DNA of 64,000 nucleotides from Nemophila menziesii (GCA_029959085.1 JARWIR010000031.1:3286001-3350000); one strand, 5' to 3'. Shown: positions 11,641 to 22,275, counted from the stretch's first letter. Translations and numbers: made by a program. The notes: generated by a model from the letters alone, not told the origin.

Positions 11641-12555
11641 CAAAGGATTAGAATCAGCTAGCAATACCGTACTGGTAACATAAGTAAAATTACAAGAAGT
11701 AAATGACATTGCTACCTTTTTGGGCTCGCTGCACTCGCAAGCGAAGTGACCCATTTTCTCACAGTTAAAGCATTTCATCTTACTCTTGTGTTTCTTCTTA
11801 CGAAAACGTTTTCCCTTATTGTTACCACCCTTCTTGTTCTTCTTGGAAACATGCTCATTTCCATTCTTCTTCCCATTGTTCTTGCACTTATTGACAGAAA
11901 CTTTGTGGGAACTTGACTCAGCAACATAAGCCTGACCCTGAGTCTTAATTGCATCTAGACGTTCATCTTCCAATGTCACATGACGAGCATCATCATCAAA
12001 GGTTTTGATGTTGTCATTGTGAGTCAATTTTATCTTCAAATGCTCCTAGTTATTTGGAAGAGATCGGATCACAACTTGAACCTATTGTTCATCAATAAGG
12101 TTATGACCTGCATTCTTAAGTTCCCTAATCATGTTAGACATCTCTTGGAGATGTCGTTGCATGGTTTGATTAGGCTTCTTCTTGCAAGTGTCAAATTTAA
12201 TGGTCAATTGACGCAACTTAGTCACAGTCGTACCCCCATACTTCTCCTTAAGAGCATTCCACATTTCGTGAGCAGTGAGGTATCGTTGACATTCATAGAC
12301 AAGATCTTCATTCATGGAGCCTATCAAGATGCCTCTTGCAGTGGAATCTTTCTTTTTCCACTTCTCATAAGCCTCTATGTCCCTTCTGTTTTGAGCTATG
12401 TTGCCTTCCTCAGGCTGAGCCATGACGTTGTTAACAGCCTCAAGAACATCTTGCTTTTCTAGAAAATAGTGTATCTTGAGCTTCCAAAGGTTATAGTTCT
12501 CACCATTCATCTTTTCTCCTTTGTTGAGAGCAACAATGATGGTTTTCGATGCCAT
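11626..12555 (-). pseudogene. Copia gag with CCHC zinc knuckle
   Basis: The start is set at MASKTIIVALNKGEKMNG (ATG at 12,555), the usual opening of Copia gag. The capsid-like part includes MWNALKEKYGG and RHLQEMSNMIRELKNAG (UBN2-type gag domain). A stop or frame break near 12,050-12,080 is followed by a lysine-rich stretch and the nucleocapsid knuckle CFNCEKMGHFACEC (CX2CX4HX4C, about 11,760). It forms the particle that packages element RNA. The reading frame then runs into the protease. Confidence 0.85.
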
Positions 12556-12963
12556 TTTCTCTATAAAGTAAGATATTTCCATTAATATCATACATTTATA
12601 TAACAACTCTATGCTATTAATGAAAATAGAACGAATAAGAAAGATAACAAAACAAGTGATAAAGAAAGTTCACTATGTTCCCAATCATGAACCACCATAT
12701 TTTGTTTGTCTTAACCATTGAATCAATTTTATTAAATGCAAAATTAAGTTCTTCAAGAACTCCCACTTACTCTAACATAAATAGAGCAAAATGTATGAAA
12801 ATTAAACAACTAATAACATAAAAGCAAAGAAACTAGTTGAATTCATACATAAATGAAAAACATGTTTGGTAAGTAAATAACCAAATAAAATCAAAGACTA
12901 ACATTTGAAACGAACTACCAAATAAACTACCTAGCGAAAAAAATTCTAACTTATACATGACAA

Positions 12964-13530
12964 TCACTCATATCTCGTTTTCAAAGGAATCGATTTTTCA
13001 AAACCCTCTTTTATATAGAGACTTATTGGATCATACTTAGTAGGCGAATTCATCTCACAAGGACATTTGAAAAACCTTGTAGGCCTTTTAAAATGATCCC
13101 ACATATGAGATTCAGTGAAGGCGTATACTATCCAACCATATGTTTTTGATCTCCTACCCACATAATTTTCGAGATTCACATTCCTCCATAAATCACAGAG
13201 ATATTTCCTCAAGTCTTTCGACAAAGTCCTGAGAAGGACATCAACCTTGTCATCCTCATTCATGTGGTAGGCATATTTGATGACACCTTGTATCATATCG
13301 TTTACAATCTTCACGTGTTGTATTAAATAATCTGATGATTTCATCTTATAATTTCGAAGTGTCATTATTTGGTTTTTCAAATCTTCCCTTTGTCCATATG
13401 ACTCAGGATCTTTGGCGGTGTAGACCAATTTTGCTTTATTAGTATTCTTTATGTTCTTGTAATCATTCCCGTAGTTCATCAATAGGTCGAGTCTGGATGC
13501 TCGTAATCCCCAGGATCGTGTAATCACCAT
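12964..13530 (-). CDS. Extra gag-like ORF in the Copia leader (188 aa)
   Basis: This uninterrupted ORF lies between the primer site and the normal gag, where most Copia elements have only an untranslated leader. Residues about 50-115 (LKNQIMTLRNYKMKSSDYL, then MNEDDKVDVLLRTLSKDLRKY) follow the pattern of the UBN2-type gag core: a length-conserved helix, 'D-YL--VK-I-D', and 'LL-SL--D'. The C-terminal third (FFKCPCEMNSPTKYD) has two close cysteines and is not recognised. It shows no knuckle and does not resemble the downstream gag closely. It could be a captured gag fragment of another Copia lineage or an unrelated captured ORF. The assignment rests on pattern only. Confidence 0.4.
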   Translation of the reverse strand: MVITRSWGLRASRLDLLMNYGNDYKNIKNTNKAKLVYTAKDPESYGQREDLKNQIMTLRNYKMKSSDYLIQHVKIVNDMIQGVIKYAYHMNEDDKVDVLLRTLSKDLRKYLCDLWRNVNLENYVGRRSKTYGWIVYAFTESHMWDHFKRPTRFFKCPCEMNSPTKYDPISLYIKEGFEKSIPLKTRYE

Positions 13531-13629
13531 TTTTTCTATATAGAAAAATTAAGAATAAAAAAAATCACCACCTTTTGAAAAAAATAATAAATCTTCGAAA
13601 TTGGTATAAATGAATCATATATTCTTTTT

Positions 13630-13715
13630 AATTAATAACAAATTGTATAGATCAAGTGGTTAGGCTATTAGTCTTTAGTAGTGTTAGTCAGGATTCGAAT
13701 CCCCTTACATGCAAA
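13630..13715 (+). mobile_element. SINE-like or tRNA-like sequence in the Copia leader
   Basis: A box A-like 'atcaagtggttagg' (13,651-13,664) and a box B-like 'ggattcgaatcccc' (13,691-13,704) lie at RNA polymerase III promoter spacing. No folded tRNA cloverleaf or poly(A)/(T) tail was seen. It may be a SINE head or a tRNA-like remnant. Confidence 0.35.
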
Positions 13716-13854
13716 ACGATTTTACTACTACCCAATAGGTCTGAAAAAATAATATGAAATATATATAGGTCCGCCCCAAAAATTAAAATGGGTTCGGAAA
13801 TTAATCTAAAAATAAAATCCGACCCAAACAAAATATTAACAGATTAGATTAATT

Positions 13855-13992
13855 CGCGGCCCAAAAAGAATTAATTAAATCTCGGCCCAGTAGCAATTAA
13901 TCTTATAAAACCTATCCGGCCCAAACTAAATAAAATAGTAGATAGGATTAGGCCCAATATTAAATCTATAAGGCTGGGCTGATTGGGCTAAT
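13855..13992. promoter_or_regulatory. Cluster of GGCCCA / TGGGCT motifs
   Basis: Four GGCCCA copies (near 13,858, 13,883, 13,916 and 13,949) and a 'gctgggctgattgggct' run lie within about 135 bp. Site II-type TGGGCC/TGGGCT elements bind TCP factors in many plant promoters. Here they lie in the Copia leader, upstream of gag on the minus strand. A regulatory role is inferred from motif density. Confidence 0.3.
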
Positions 13993-14177
13993 ATCATATA
14001 TATATATAAGTAAACATGCCTTATTATTAACCTAATAATTTGGTTCAACGATAGAAGCAAAGAAAAAAAAACTTTTCTTCTCTTTTGTAAACATATTCGA
14101 GTTTGTTTCCTTTTTTTATTTAAATCACTTAATTACAAAAGAAGCAAGACGAAGCAAAAAATATTTCAGGTAACATC

Positions 14178-14189
14178 GCTCTGATACCA
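14178..14189 (-). other. Copia primer-binding site (tRNA-iMet)
   Basis: On the minus strand it reads TGGTATCAGAGC, the standard plant Copia primer site, complementary to the 3' end of initiator tRNA-Met. It lies two bases from the 5' LTR end, as expected. Confidence 0.95.
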
Positions 14190-14191
14190 AT

Positions 14192-14616
14192 TATTACCTA
14201 TTAATTAAAGAATTAAGGTTTATTAGACAAACCTCTTACGCATCAGATTGATAATTTCTGATTTCTTGCTTTCTGATCGTGAATTTAGTTACAAGAATTA
14301 AATTCTTTGTTTTCGCCACCTAAGTGTCTGAGAATATCTTGTTCAAGTGTATGAGTAGAAAATTGATTTAACGGGAGAAGATTTTTTTGCTGTTGTGTTT
14401 GTCGTGTCTGGAGAGGAGAAGCAGTCTCCTATTTATAGAGGGATAGGAGCGTTGGTTTATTAACTGATAATAAACCATCACTCCACTATCTCCACTCTCT
14501 CAATCTATCTTAGTGGGCAAGTTACTACTGTAACTTCTAGAGTAACTTCCAAGCAGAACGTTCATGTCACCCCATCATGGGTGACATGGAATAAAATAAT
14601 ACTTAATTATTTTATT
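14192..14616 (-). repeat. Copia 5' LTR
   Basis: Partner of the LTR at 6,989-7,412 with only scattered substitutions. It begins TATTACC where the other copy has TGTTACC, so the terminal TG is mutated. The TATA-like 'cctatttatagagggatagg' is a likely promoter core for element RNA. Confidence 0.9.
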
Positions 14617-14664
14617 TCTTTCAAATTTCAATGTCATTGCTATTTTTGATTTTTTTATTAAAGA

Positions 14665-15220
14665 TAGGGTTGTAAACGAGCCGAGCCGAAAACTAGATGT
14701 ACAGGCTTGTTTGTTTAATTTTTCGAGCCGAGCGAAGCTCAAATTTCATTGAGCCGGGTCGAGCCGAGCTCGAGCTTCTAATGATCCAAATCATAAATTT
14801 TATAACTTGTTTGTTTAACTTATAGAACAATATTTTTTATAGTCGAGCACGAGTTTGTCATAAACAATTTTTTTTTATGGTTGAAATGAGACTTTCATGA
14901 ATGGTTGGTTATATATGGATTGTGTGGTATGAAAATATGAAACATAACAGTAATTAAAAAATGAATATCTGAAGAAATTAAAAATATCCAGTCTGATATT
15001 TAAGGTTTAATAATATATTTATAAGTAGATAATATATTAATTTATAATTTTTATAATTTTAAACGAGCTCACGAGCCGAGCTCGAGCAGACTTGTTTATT
15101 TATCGAGCTTAAAATGGAGTTTGAGTTTGAGCTTGTTTATATTCAAGCCGGTCTCGAACGAGTTTTTCTCCGAGCCTAGCTCGAGCTGCTCGCAAGCGGT
15201 TTGGTTCATTCACATCCCTA
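14665..15220. mobile_element. Non-autonomous hAT-type MITE (556 bp)
   Basis: The element starts TAGGGTTGTAAACGA and ends with the complement of TAGGGATGTGAATGA, so the terminal inverted repeats are imperfect but clear. A perfect 8-bp duplication ATTAAAGA lies at 14,657-14,664 and 15,221-15,228, the TSD length of hAT elements. Inside both ends are many GAGCTCGAGC / GAGCCGAGC motifs, typical of subterminal repeats. It encodes no protein and would depend on a hAT transposase supplied from elsewhere. Confidence 0.9.
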
Positions 15221-15228
15221 ATTAAAGA

Positions 15229-16470
15229 GATCATTAATGAGGCAGTTGGTTATATTGATGACATTACTTATGTTCTATGATTTTACACAATAACCTTTTC
15301 ATTATTGTTTTCCATATATTTCAAATTGTACAGTAGAGATATGTTATGATGAGATTCCTGACCCAATCATTATTAGTGCAAAAACTGTTTGTGATAGACA
15401 TCCATTCGCTATTAGGCCCTTGATAATTACAGTCGATTTTGATTTGGACCGAAGGTTCAGCCCAAACTGCCTTATTTTTTTTACTTTTTCTGATATTGTT
15501 GACCCTTTTTATTCAGTTTTTGGTTAGTTAACGCCACTTGGGAGCCATGATAGCATTTGATTGTACAAATCAAAATTAACATTTGACTATACAAAACTCA
15601 TGGCTTCGGTTTTCTTTTTCGAATACATATGAGATCTACTTTGGACTCGGAATTATTTTGACTCCAATAAGATTCGATCCTAGTACCCCTTGATCTCTGT
15701 GGGGTAGTCTAACCACTAGACCAACTATCGATTATGGCTTGAGTTTTTAACAATACAACACTCAAGTTTAAACTTATTTCCTTAAGTAAAGGATCCTTTT
15801 CAATAAAAATTCTCTCAAATAAAAACATTGTTCATAAAATCTAATTTCCTTTTTTCCCAAGAATTTTTTTTCTTCTAACTTCAATCCATGATCAATTTTA
15901 ACTTTATGTCTTCTTTTAACTCACTGTTCATTTCTCCCCTTTCTAAGTCTTTTTTTTTTGTCATGGACCTTTTGTTATTTGTGTTTAATTTAAAGTTATC
16001 GAGTCTCAAATGGAGTTTGGGTGATTTACTTGCTACCTCCTAGATCATTATCATGGTTTACTTAAATTTAGTTGGTCCCATAAATATGTTTCTTACTTGA
16101 TCACACGTGCATGGAGTGATTGGGAAATTTCATACTTTTGTGAAAACTTATAGTGAGAATTAATTTGCCGTGTATTTGGAATACTTAAAACTATCACGCG
16201 TGGAATGAATTATGGTAAATTATCTGATTTTGGGAGTAGGATTTTGGGTCTAAGAAGGATATGATATTCATTTAATATTAATCAACTTGGGTTAAAGGGA
16301 AAAGCTACCTTGGGTGAAGTTATTGTGAAAATTCGCTGCAACCTTTTTTTTTTTCTCTTTGTTGCTTTAGGAAGGTATAAATTTCAAAGAACGTGTAGAA
16401 GATTTATGATCTCAAGTATGGAAGTATATTTTTCTATAGAGGAATATACAAATTCCAGCCCAATTCTCCC
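15229..16470. other. Intergenic stretch without recognised gene
   Basis: AT-rich DNA that holds one SINE (listed separately) and no ORF of note. 15,350-15,480 has more even base composition but no readable protein similarity. Confidence 0.5.
15640..15735 (-). mobile_element. tRNA-derived SINE
   Basis: The minus strand carries TGGTCTAGTGGTTAGA (box A, about 15,708-15,723) and GGATCGAATC (box B, 15,671-15,680), joined by 'ccccacagagatcaagggg'. The fragment at 2,600-2,706 shares order, spacing and much sequence. The 5' end is near 15,733; the 3' tail was not defined. Confidence 0.65.
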
Positions 16471-16474
16471 ATAC

Positions 16475-16575
16475 ATTATTTTATAAGGCCCAATTGAATA
16501 TTACTTCTATTAACAGCCTAAGTGAACTAGCTGAGAGGGGGATCTTACGATATTACCCTTAATTCAGCTTACAAT
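16475..16575 (+). repeat. MULE left terminal inverted repeat (diverged)
   Basis: Matches the reverse complement of 22,450-22,557 in blocks: 'attatt..ataaggccc', 'tgaactag(c/t)t(g/a)agag', and 'acaatatagccctt' against 'acgatattaccctt'. Small indels separate the blocks. Confidence 0.55.
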
Positions 16576-17159
16576 ACAAACGTGTGCATCTCTTATCCTC
16601 TCTCATCCTTTTTCTGACATGGAAGGCTTTTACATTTCTCTCTCTTTATATTACAATATACCAGACAAATCACATTATCTCTCTTCTTCCACCGTTCTAT
16701 ATTTGAAATTTGAATTCATAAGAGAAGAACAAACCCATCTGCTGATCAGGTATGTCACACTTTCACCCAGATTTTACTGCTGATAACAGTTCAAAATTAG
16801 TATGGTTTTGATGTTCTGTGTTAGATAATCATACATATAATACACATGCACAGTTTACCTTTCATGTCTTCTAGCTGTATGTATTCTCTTTACCCCATTG
16901 ATATGGATTTTTAGCTGTCCACCATTGATTTGGATTTTTAGCTGTCCACCATTGATATGGTGTTTTTTCTTTAAAACATATGTATGTATTATACAGTTTG
17001 AAAGAGTAAACCTTTCAAAAAATTCCTTTTTAGCAAATTATGGGATATCTACTCACAATTACGATTTTATAGAATCCTCATACGTAATATATAGCTTACT
17101 GTTTTTGATGGTTGAATTTTAATGTTAGAGAAACTATTTTTTTGTACAACATACAATAT

Positions 17160-17415
17160 CAGTCACACAGACCCATTGTTTCACATTTTAAACGTTGCAT
17201 AGACCATTAGGGCTGGACAATGTGTATGTTAAACGGATTATTCGATCGTAATATCCATACTGTCAGGTACGGACCATTAGGTTAAGACTTACGTTGAACA
17301 GTGGGTTGTAGTTATAGACAAACCCGGAAATCGTGTCATCCAGACTATCAGGTACAGACCACTTGTTTCTCATATGTTTATTAGCGTAGACCATTTTGGT
17401 TGGACACACCGGGGT
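17160..17415 (+). repeat. MULE left subterminal motifs, GGTACAGACCAT orientation
   Basis: Five copies of a motif close to (gg)tacagaccat: near 17,166 (cacagacccattg), 17,198 (catagaccattag), 17,266 (ggtacggaccattag), 17,351 (ggtacagaccacttg) and 17,395 (cgtagaccattttgg). Two more lie in the transposase intron (18,701 and 18,728). They lie directly upstream of the transposase start. The right half of the element carries the reverse complement. Confidence 0.65.
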
Positions 17416-17528
17416 ATGTTAAAAGTACTACTCAGCAGTAGTTATCTGAGTCTCGATGTTTGTTTCTTTGATACACATATTTTAAGACTCATGTTGTTTT
17501 TCATCGTGTTTTTTTGTGTAGCTGCACC

Positions 17529-19927
17529 ATGAGTCAGGCTGTTGGTATAGTTAAGCATGGTGACGAGAAATATATGTCACCAATGGTAAACTTTCCATCT
17601 CTTGAAAAACTCGAAGAGTTTGCACGAGCCAAATGGAGTTTTGTTTACGATGTTGAGCTGATTTATACGTATTCAGTATCCGGACACCAGAATTGCCGCA
17701 TCAAATCAGACGATGACTATTCCACCTTATTATGGTTGGTGTCACGCGATAGTCCAAACCAGGTTGAGTTCAGTGTTACTTTCAAACAACCATCGGCTAA
17801 TTCCACAGTCTTAGGTGCCACCCACAATTTGCCTCCTACCAAAACAACCAAGAAGACTACCCGTGTTGGCGATGATCAGCCGCCCGATTTCTACATACAC
17901 CGCACAAAGAAGCTGCTTAGTGCTGATTGGCCTGATAGCCTAGGCCATGTAGGCACATGTTTCCCACATGGTCACGAACAGTTTAGACATGCATTACAGA
18001 AGTACTCATGTGAGACCGGTTATGGATACACTCATTCCCACAATAGCGGAGCTAAGATTGCAGCATACTGCAACAAATGCAACAATACAGGCTGTCAATG
18101 GTGGATTTATGCTACCCCATCTAAGTTTGACGGTAAGCTATATGTGAAGACCTTCTTTAACCAGCATACGTGCGGGACCCCCATACGCACACTCAAGAAT
18201 AAAAGGATGTCATCCTCTTTAGTAAAAGAATTAATACTTGATGAAGCAAGGGTAAAGACTGACCTGAAGGCGAAAGACATTATGCACCGGTTGAGAGATG
18301 GTTATGGGTTTGTTATTTCCTATAAGTGTGCGTATGATGCATTACAACAGGCCAAGGAAGAGATAAGTGGTAATGTTAGTGAGTCATACAACGACATTCA
18401 ACTATACTTTGCAAAGATGACTAAGCTCGATCCAACTGGCGCATATGTTGTTGAAGCTGATCCGCAATCTTCATCCTTCGAACGTGCACATTTCGCGTTT
18501 GGTGCCTGCTTGAATGGGTTTAAGCATTGCCGTCCGGTTCTGTTCTTGGACGGTACCTTCCTTAAGGCGAAGTATAAGGGAACGTTACTCGCAGCCGTCG
18601 CTAAAGATGGAAACAATGGTCAGTAAAACGTAACCCTCAACTCTACTTTTGTTCAACCCCGTAACAAAAATCCTAGTCTAAAGTGTTTTGTCATATTTAG
18701 GCACAGACCAGTAGATATAGACTAACAGGTACAGACCATTATGAACCATACATACATATTATGTAATTATGTAGGTACATACCCTAGTGACCAATATAGG
18801 CTATGCTACTTAGACCGGGTTGTTACACGGTACGCATATGTAGGTACAGACACAAGCTGAAATTATCTAACATATATGTCGTCTATTTGTATACAGGCTT
18901 GGTACCGGTCGCTTTCTCTATCTGTCGGGCTGAGGACAACGTGAATTGGGAGTCCTTTCTTAGGTTTCTCCGCCCACTTGTATCAGGACGCCCGTTGGTA
19001 TTCGTGTCAGATAGACTTCGTGGTATTATAAACGGAGTGCATAATGTCTTTCCTGAACACCATCATTCCTTTTGTTTACGTCACATTACAGCCAACTTAG
19101 AGACTAGATATGCTTCTGAAATGAAGGATGCCATGGGTTGTCTTCTAAAACGGGTTGCCTATGCTCCTAATTTTGAGTTGTTCGATCTTCATATGGAAAA
19201 ATTCCTGCGTGTTGGAGGGGAACAAGCTACTCAGTTTATGGAAAATCTACCAATCGAGAACTTCTCTAACGCTTATTTCGGAGGCAAAAGGTACGGTGAA
19301 ATGACGTCTAACGCGGTAGAATCCCTTAACAGCTGGATGTTGGATGTTAGAGAACTACCCCCGAGCGATTTGGCCCATCGACTACGTATCAAAGTTATGA
19401 AATGGATATATGATAGATCAGTCGAGATTGACAAATGGCATTCCATCCTTACCCCTGTACGCCAGATTGAGTTTGACGAGAAATACCAGCAATCTCGCCC
19501 TTGGTATGTATTCCAGTCAAGTACTAACTCTTTTGAGGTTCACAGCGACCCCACAATGATTGTTGATATACAGTACCGCGAGTGTTCGTGCGGGAAATGG
19601 CAGCACAGAGGGTTTCCTTGTGAACATGCAGTTGCCGCTTTAGCTTACGCTAAACCCTTGGAAATTTTCGACTACGTTGAAGATTTCTTTCACACAAACC
19701 GTGTTTATGATGTATATGCACAAAAAATACCTGCTGTATCTACCTTTGGATGTGCTCCACGGTCAGACTTACAATTAACTATTACCCCACCAATTGTTAA
19801 GATACCGCCTGGACGTCCACAACGTAAGAGGAAAGCTTCCGTTTCAGAACTTCGGCGAAGCAAAATCAGATGCGGCAGCTGCCACACCATGGGTTATCAT
19901 AATAAGACCACCTGCCCTATGCGTTAG
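17529..19927 (+). CDS. mudrA-like: MULE transposase, MuDR type (706 aa, 2 exons, intact)
   Basis: Exons 17,529-18,618 and 18,897-19,927 are separated by a 278-bp GT-AG intron (aatg|gtcagt ... tacag|gc) that joins KDGNNG to LVPVAF, the expected MULE sequence. The ATG at 17,529 follows a likely acceptor (gtgtag, 17,521), so the leader may hold an intron too. Domains: an N-terminal plant MuDR region (about 1-90); a CXXC...HXC DNA-binding zinc domain (about 150-216, with CNKCNNTGCQWW and NQHTC); and the DDE core with Asp341 in LFLDGTF, Asp402 in FVSDRLRGI and Glu505 in SNAVESLNSW. A SWIM finger follows (Cys593, Cys595, Cys605, His607), then a basic PPGRPQRKRK AT-hook-like run and a C-terminal CX2CX5HX4C knuckle. 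The enzyme cuts and rejoins element ends in the nucleus. No stop or frameshift was seen. Confidence 0.92.
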
Positions 19928-20160
19928 AACCCTACTCACGATGTAAGACATGGCATTTTGTTTTTTGTATCAGTCGGTTCCTGTTTTTCACGTCATATTT
20001 TTTTGGTCCCTTCCCAGCTATATGACCCAAAAACAACAGACTTAATGCTGATTTTATATGTACCGATGTTTTTTGTACTTATTAATGAATTTGTTGTCTT
20101 ACTTAACTGTCATTATGTTTCTGTGATATATGATCTGGAACAATGGATGAAATACGCTGT
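19928..20160 (+). other. 3' flank of the transposase gene
   Basis: AT- and T-rich sequence between the transposase stop and the repeat block; probable 3' UTR. No polyadenylation signal was singled out. Confidence 0.4.
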
Positions 20161-20625
20161 TTTTATGCTGAAGTACATCCATACCCTATGGTATATACCC
20201 TACTCTCCATACATATGATATATGGTCTGTACATGAACCTCTGTACCTTCGATGCATATTCTGGAATAATGTTTGAACTATGGTGCGTGTATGACACAGC
20301 ACAGCCATACCCTATGGTCTGTACCTGAAAATCCATACCATTTCTCATATGGTCGGGAACATTGTTTTTCATAGTTTGCTTTTATTTCAAAGCACAGCCA
20401 TACCATACGGTATATACCCTACTATCCATTCCTATGGTCTGTAACTGAACCTCCATACCTTCGCTACATGGTCTGGAACAACACAGCCATACCCTGGGGT
20501 ATGTACCTGAACATCCATACCATTTGTTATATGGTCTGGAACCATGTGTTGTATATGTTGCTGTTATTTCGAAGCACAGCCATACCCTATGACACAGATG
20601 GTCTAAACTTTATAGACCAGACATA
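20160..20625 (-). repeat. MULE right-half tandem repeat carrying ATGGTCTGTACC
   Basis: A degenerate array with a period of about 89-95 bp; 'cagccatacc' starts units at about 20,301, 20,396, 20,485 and 20,578, with an earlier partial unit near 20,168. Units contain 'tatggtctgtacctgaa' and 'atatggtctggaaca', the reverse complement of the left-half motif. The array lies between the two convergent genes. Confidence 0.75.
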
Positions 20626-20798
20626 TGCAACATCTGTTAGATAGCTCTATCATATAGTATATCAACTAACAACATAACACAATTTTTAAATAATAGAAAA
20701 CAACATTTTTCATAGCAACCATCCACTTACAGAAAAAACATACATGTTTTAATCCGCGTCATTACAAAGTTTATTATCCATCACTAACAATAACACTT

Positions 20799-21344
20799 TT
20801 ACATATTAATATTCGGGTATCCACTGATTCCTTTGGCCTTCTCTAACGCCTTCGTCGTACAACTGCTGGTAAGCATCATGTTCACCACCGACTTCCTGTA
20901 CCCGGGTTTCGCCTTCTTAACACTTTTCGCTATCAGACTTTTCAAAGCTCTCAGATCCAATCGTCTAGTACTTGATTCGGGGAAATGCTTCCTGAACCAT
21001 TTCGATGGTTCGCAATCGGCTTTCTTGTATTTTGGTATTTTCACTGTCCCACCTTGAACACCCATTATCAGATGAACATCATTAGCCGTTATCTGAACTG
21101 ATTCACCACCAAACACAAATCCACCCCTATTTGTATCGTATGTACTCAATATGTCAGCTATGTGACTCTTGCGCTTGGCAAGTTTGCTCTCACGGTCCAT
21201 TTTATACAGACCCCTCAGTATCGCGTAGAATGGTGACTTTTTCAATTCTTCCATGTAATCTTCTGGGATTTCGTTTTCAATAAATACGGTGGCTACCGTC
21301 TGCAAGGTACCCTTTATGGACTTCATTTTCCTGCCTATCAACAC
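20799..21344 (-). CDS. MULE accessory ORF, DUF1985-like N-terminal domain (181 aa)
   Basis: An intact minus-strand ORF converging on the transposase gene. PFYAILRGLYKMDRESKLAK, then LSTYDTNRGGFVFGGESV and ITANDVHLIMGVQGG resemble the domain of plant proteins in which 'D(V/A)-LI(M/L)G(L/V)' follows a short beta segment. This domain often precedes a Ulp1-type SUMO protease in MULE-borne genes. Here the ORF ends without any protease domain (no His-Asp-Cys region). The sequence before the ATG reads gataggcag|gaaaATG on the coding strand, so an acceptor site may join it to an upstream exon in 21,450-22,250. Its role is unknown; a DNA- or protein-binding helper of transposition is only a guess. Confidence 0.55.
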   Translation of the reverse strand: MLIGRKMKSIKGTLQTVATVFIENEIPEDYMEELKKSPFYAILRGLYKMDRESKLAKRKSHIADILSTYDTNRGGFVFGGESVQITANDVHLIMGVQGGTVKIPKYKKADCEPSKWFRKHFPESSTRRLDLRALKSLIAKSVKKAKPGYRKSVVNMMLTSSCTTKALEKAKGISGYPNINM

Positions 21345-21435
21345 GTTTTAATCAGATAACATGGTTCACAGAACCAACATAGATATAGCAAAAAAATAAA
21401 CAAAACCATACCATATAATACAGACACTATAAACC

Positions 21436-22275
21436 AGACCTATATGGCTGGACGAACACTGCTGGACTAACACTGCTGGCCCCAATATGGCTGGACGAAC
21501 ACTGCTGGACTCAATGGCTGGAGACACGAAAAATAAAAAAAGAAATGGAACGGTCTCGGTGGTGGAGGCGGCAAGATCCACCTTGCAGAGGCGATTTTCT
21601 GGTGGAGGTGGTGTGCTTTATTGCAGCGGTGGTGTTGGCTGGAGATGGAGAAGATGGTGTTGGTGTTGCAACGACAGCGGAGAGCAGCATCGAGGTGATG
21701 CGAGGTGTTGCAGCAGCAGCTAGGTGATGCGAACGGAGAGCAGCAGCGAGGTCCACGAACGGAGAGCAGCAGCGAGGTGTTGCAGATCTGGTTTCAATTC
21801 TTGCAGATCTGGGTTCTATTCTTGCAGATTTGGGTTTACATGAAGACTGCCACGAACGGGGTTGCAGCAGCGAGGTCCACGAACGGTGTTGCAGCAACGG
21901 TGAAGCATGGATCGATAGTGGTTGGTGGGAGATGCAGCAATGTTTGGTGGTGGTGCAGTGCAGCGGCGACTGGCGTGGTGGTGCTGAAGTGCAGGGGAAG
22001 GTATGGTGCTGAAGTAAAGATGGTGGCGTCGTGGCTTGCTGGGTCGAGTTTTGCCAGATTTGCAGCAGCAACCTTCAAAGCTTCGACGGTGGTTGCTGGC
22101 GCGAGGTGGTGGTGCAGTGCAGTGGTGGAGCTTCGCAGTGCAGTGGCTCTCGGTGGGGGTGGCGGTGTTACAGCAGCAGGGGAAGGTATGGTGGTGGAAG
22201 GCTCGGTGCAGGGTGAAAGAGGGGGAAGCACAGTGAGCAGAGAGAGAGAGAGGGGAAGGAGGGCATCGATCTAAT
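21436..22275 (-). other. GC-richer, triplet-repeat region at the MULE right side
   Basis: 21,443-21,520 has repeated 'atggctggacgaacactgctggac'-type units (each shown here only in part). 21,520-22,250 is GC-rich, with many 'gcagcagcgagg', 'ggtggtgcagtgcag' and 'cagatctgggttt' repeats and long open frames on both strands (proline/threonine-rich on minus, glycine/valine-rich on plus). The minus strand starts with a CT run near 22,240, as in plant leaders. I read it as the promoter, leader or first exon of the accessory gene rather than a separate protein gene. Confidence 0.4.

Larger units (their letters stand above)
6989..14616 (-). mobile_element. Ty1-Copia LTR retrotransposon, decayed
   Basis: A complete but inactive element read on the minus strand. 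It has two LTRs of about 425 bp, a tRNA-iMet primer site, a long leader (about 1.6 kb), gag with a CCHC knuckle, protease, integrase and RT/RNase H in Copia order, then an unusually long 3' stretch (7,413-8,556) before the 3' LTR. Next to that LTR, on the minus strand, is the purine tract gtgcgagtgggagaa. Several stops and frame breaks interrupt gag-pol. No convincing 5-bp TSD was found, which fits an old copy. Confidence 0.9.

Noticed and set aside
13651..13704. A tRNA gene
   Set aside because: Box A/B-like sequences are present, but I could not fold acceptor and anticodon arms, so only a SINE/tRNA-like remnant is reported.
20160..20625. CRISPR-like array
   Set aside because: Degenerate contiguous repeats with a 90-bp period, no constant repeat with unique spacers, no cas genes, and plant context.
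21511..22071. Proline/threonine-rich minus-strand ORF (186 codons)
   Set aside because: Arises from triplet repeats; the opposite strand and other frames are also open, so a real protein cannot be singled out.
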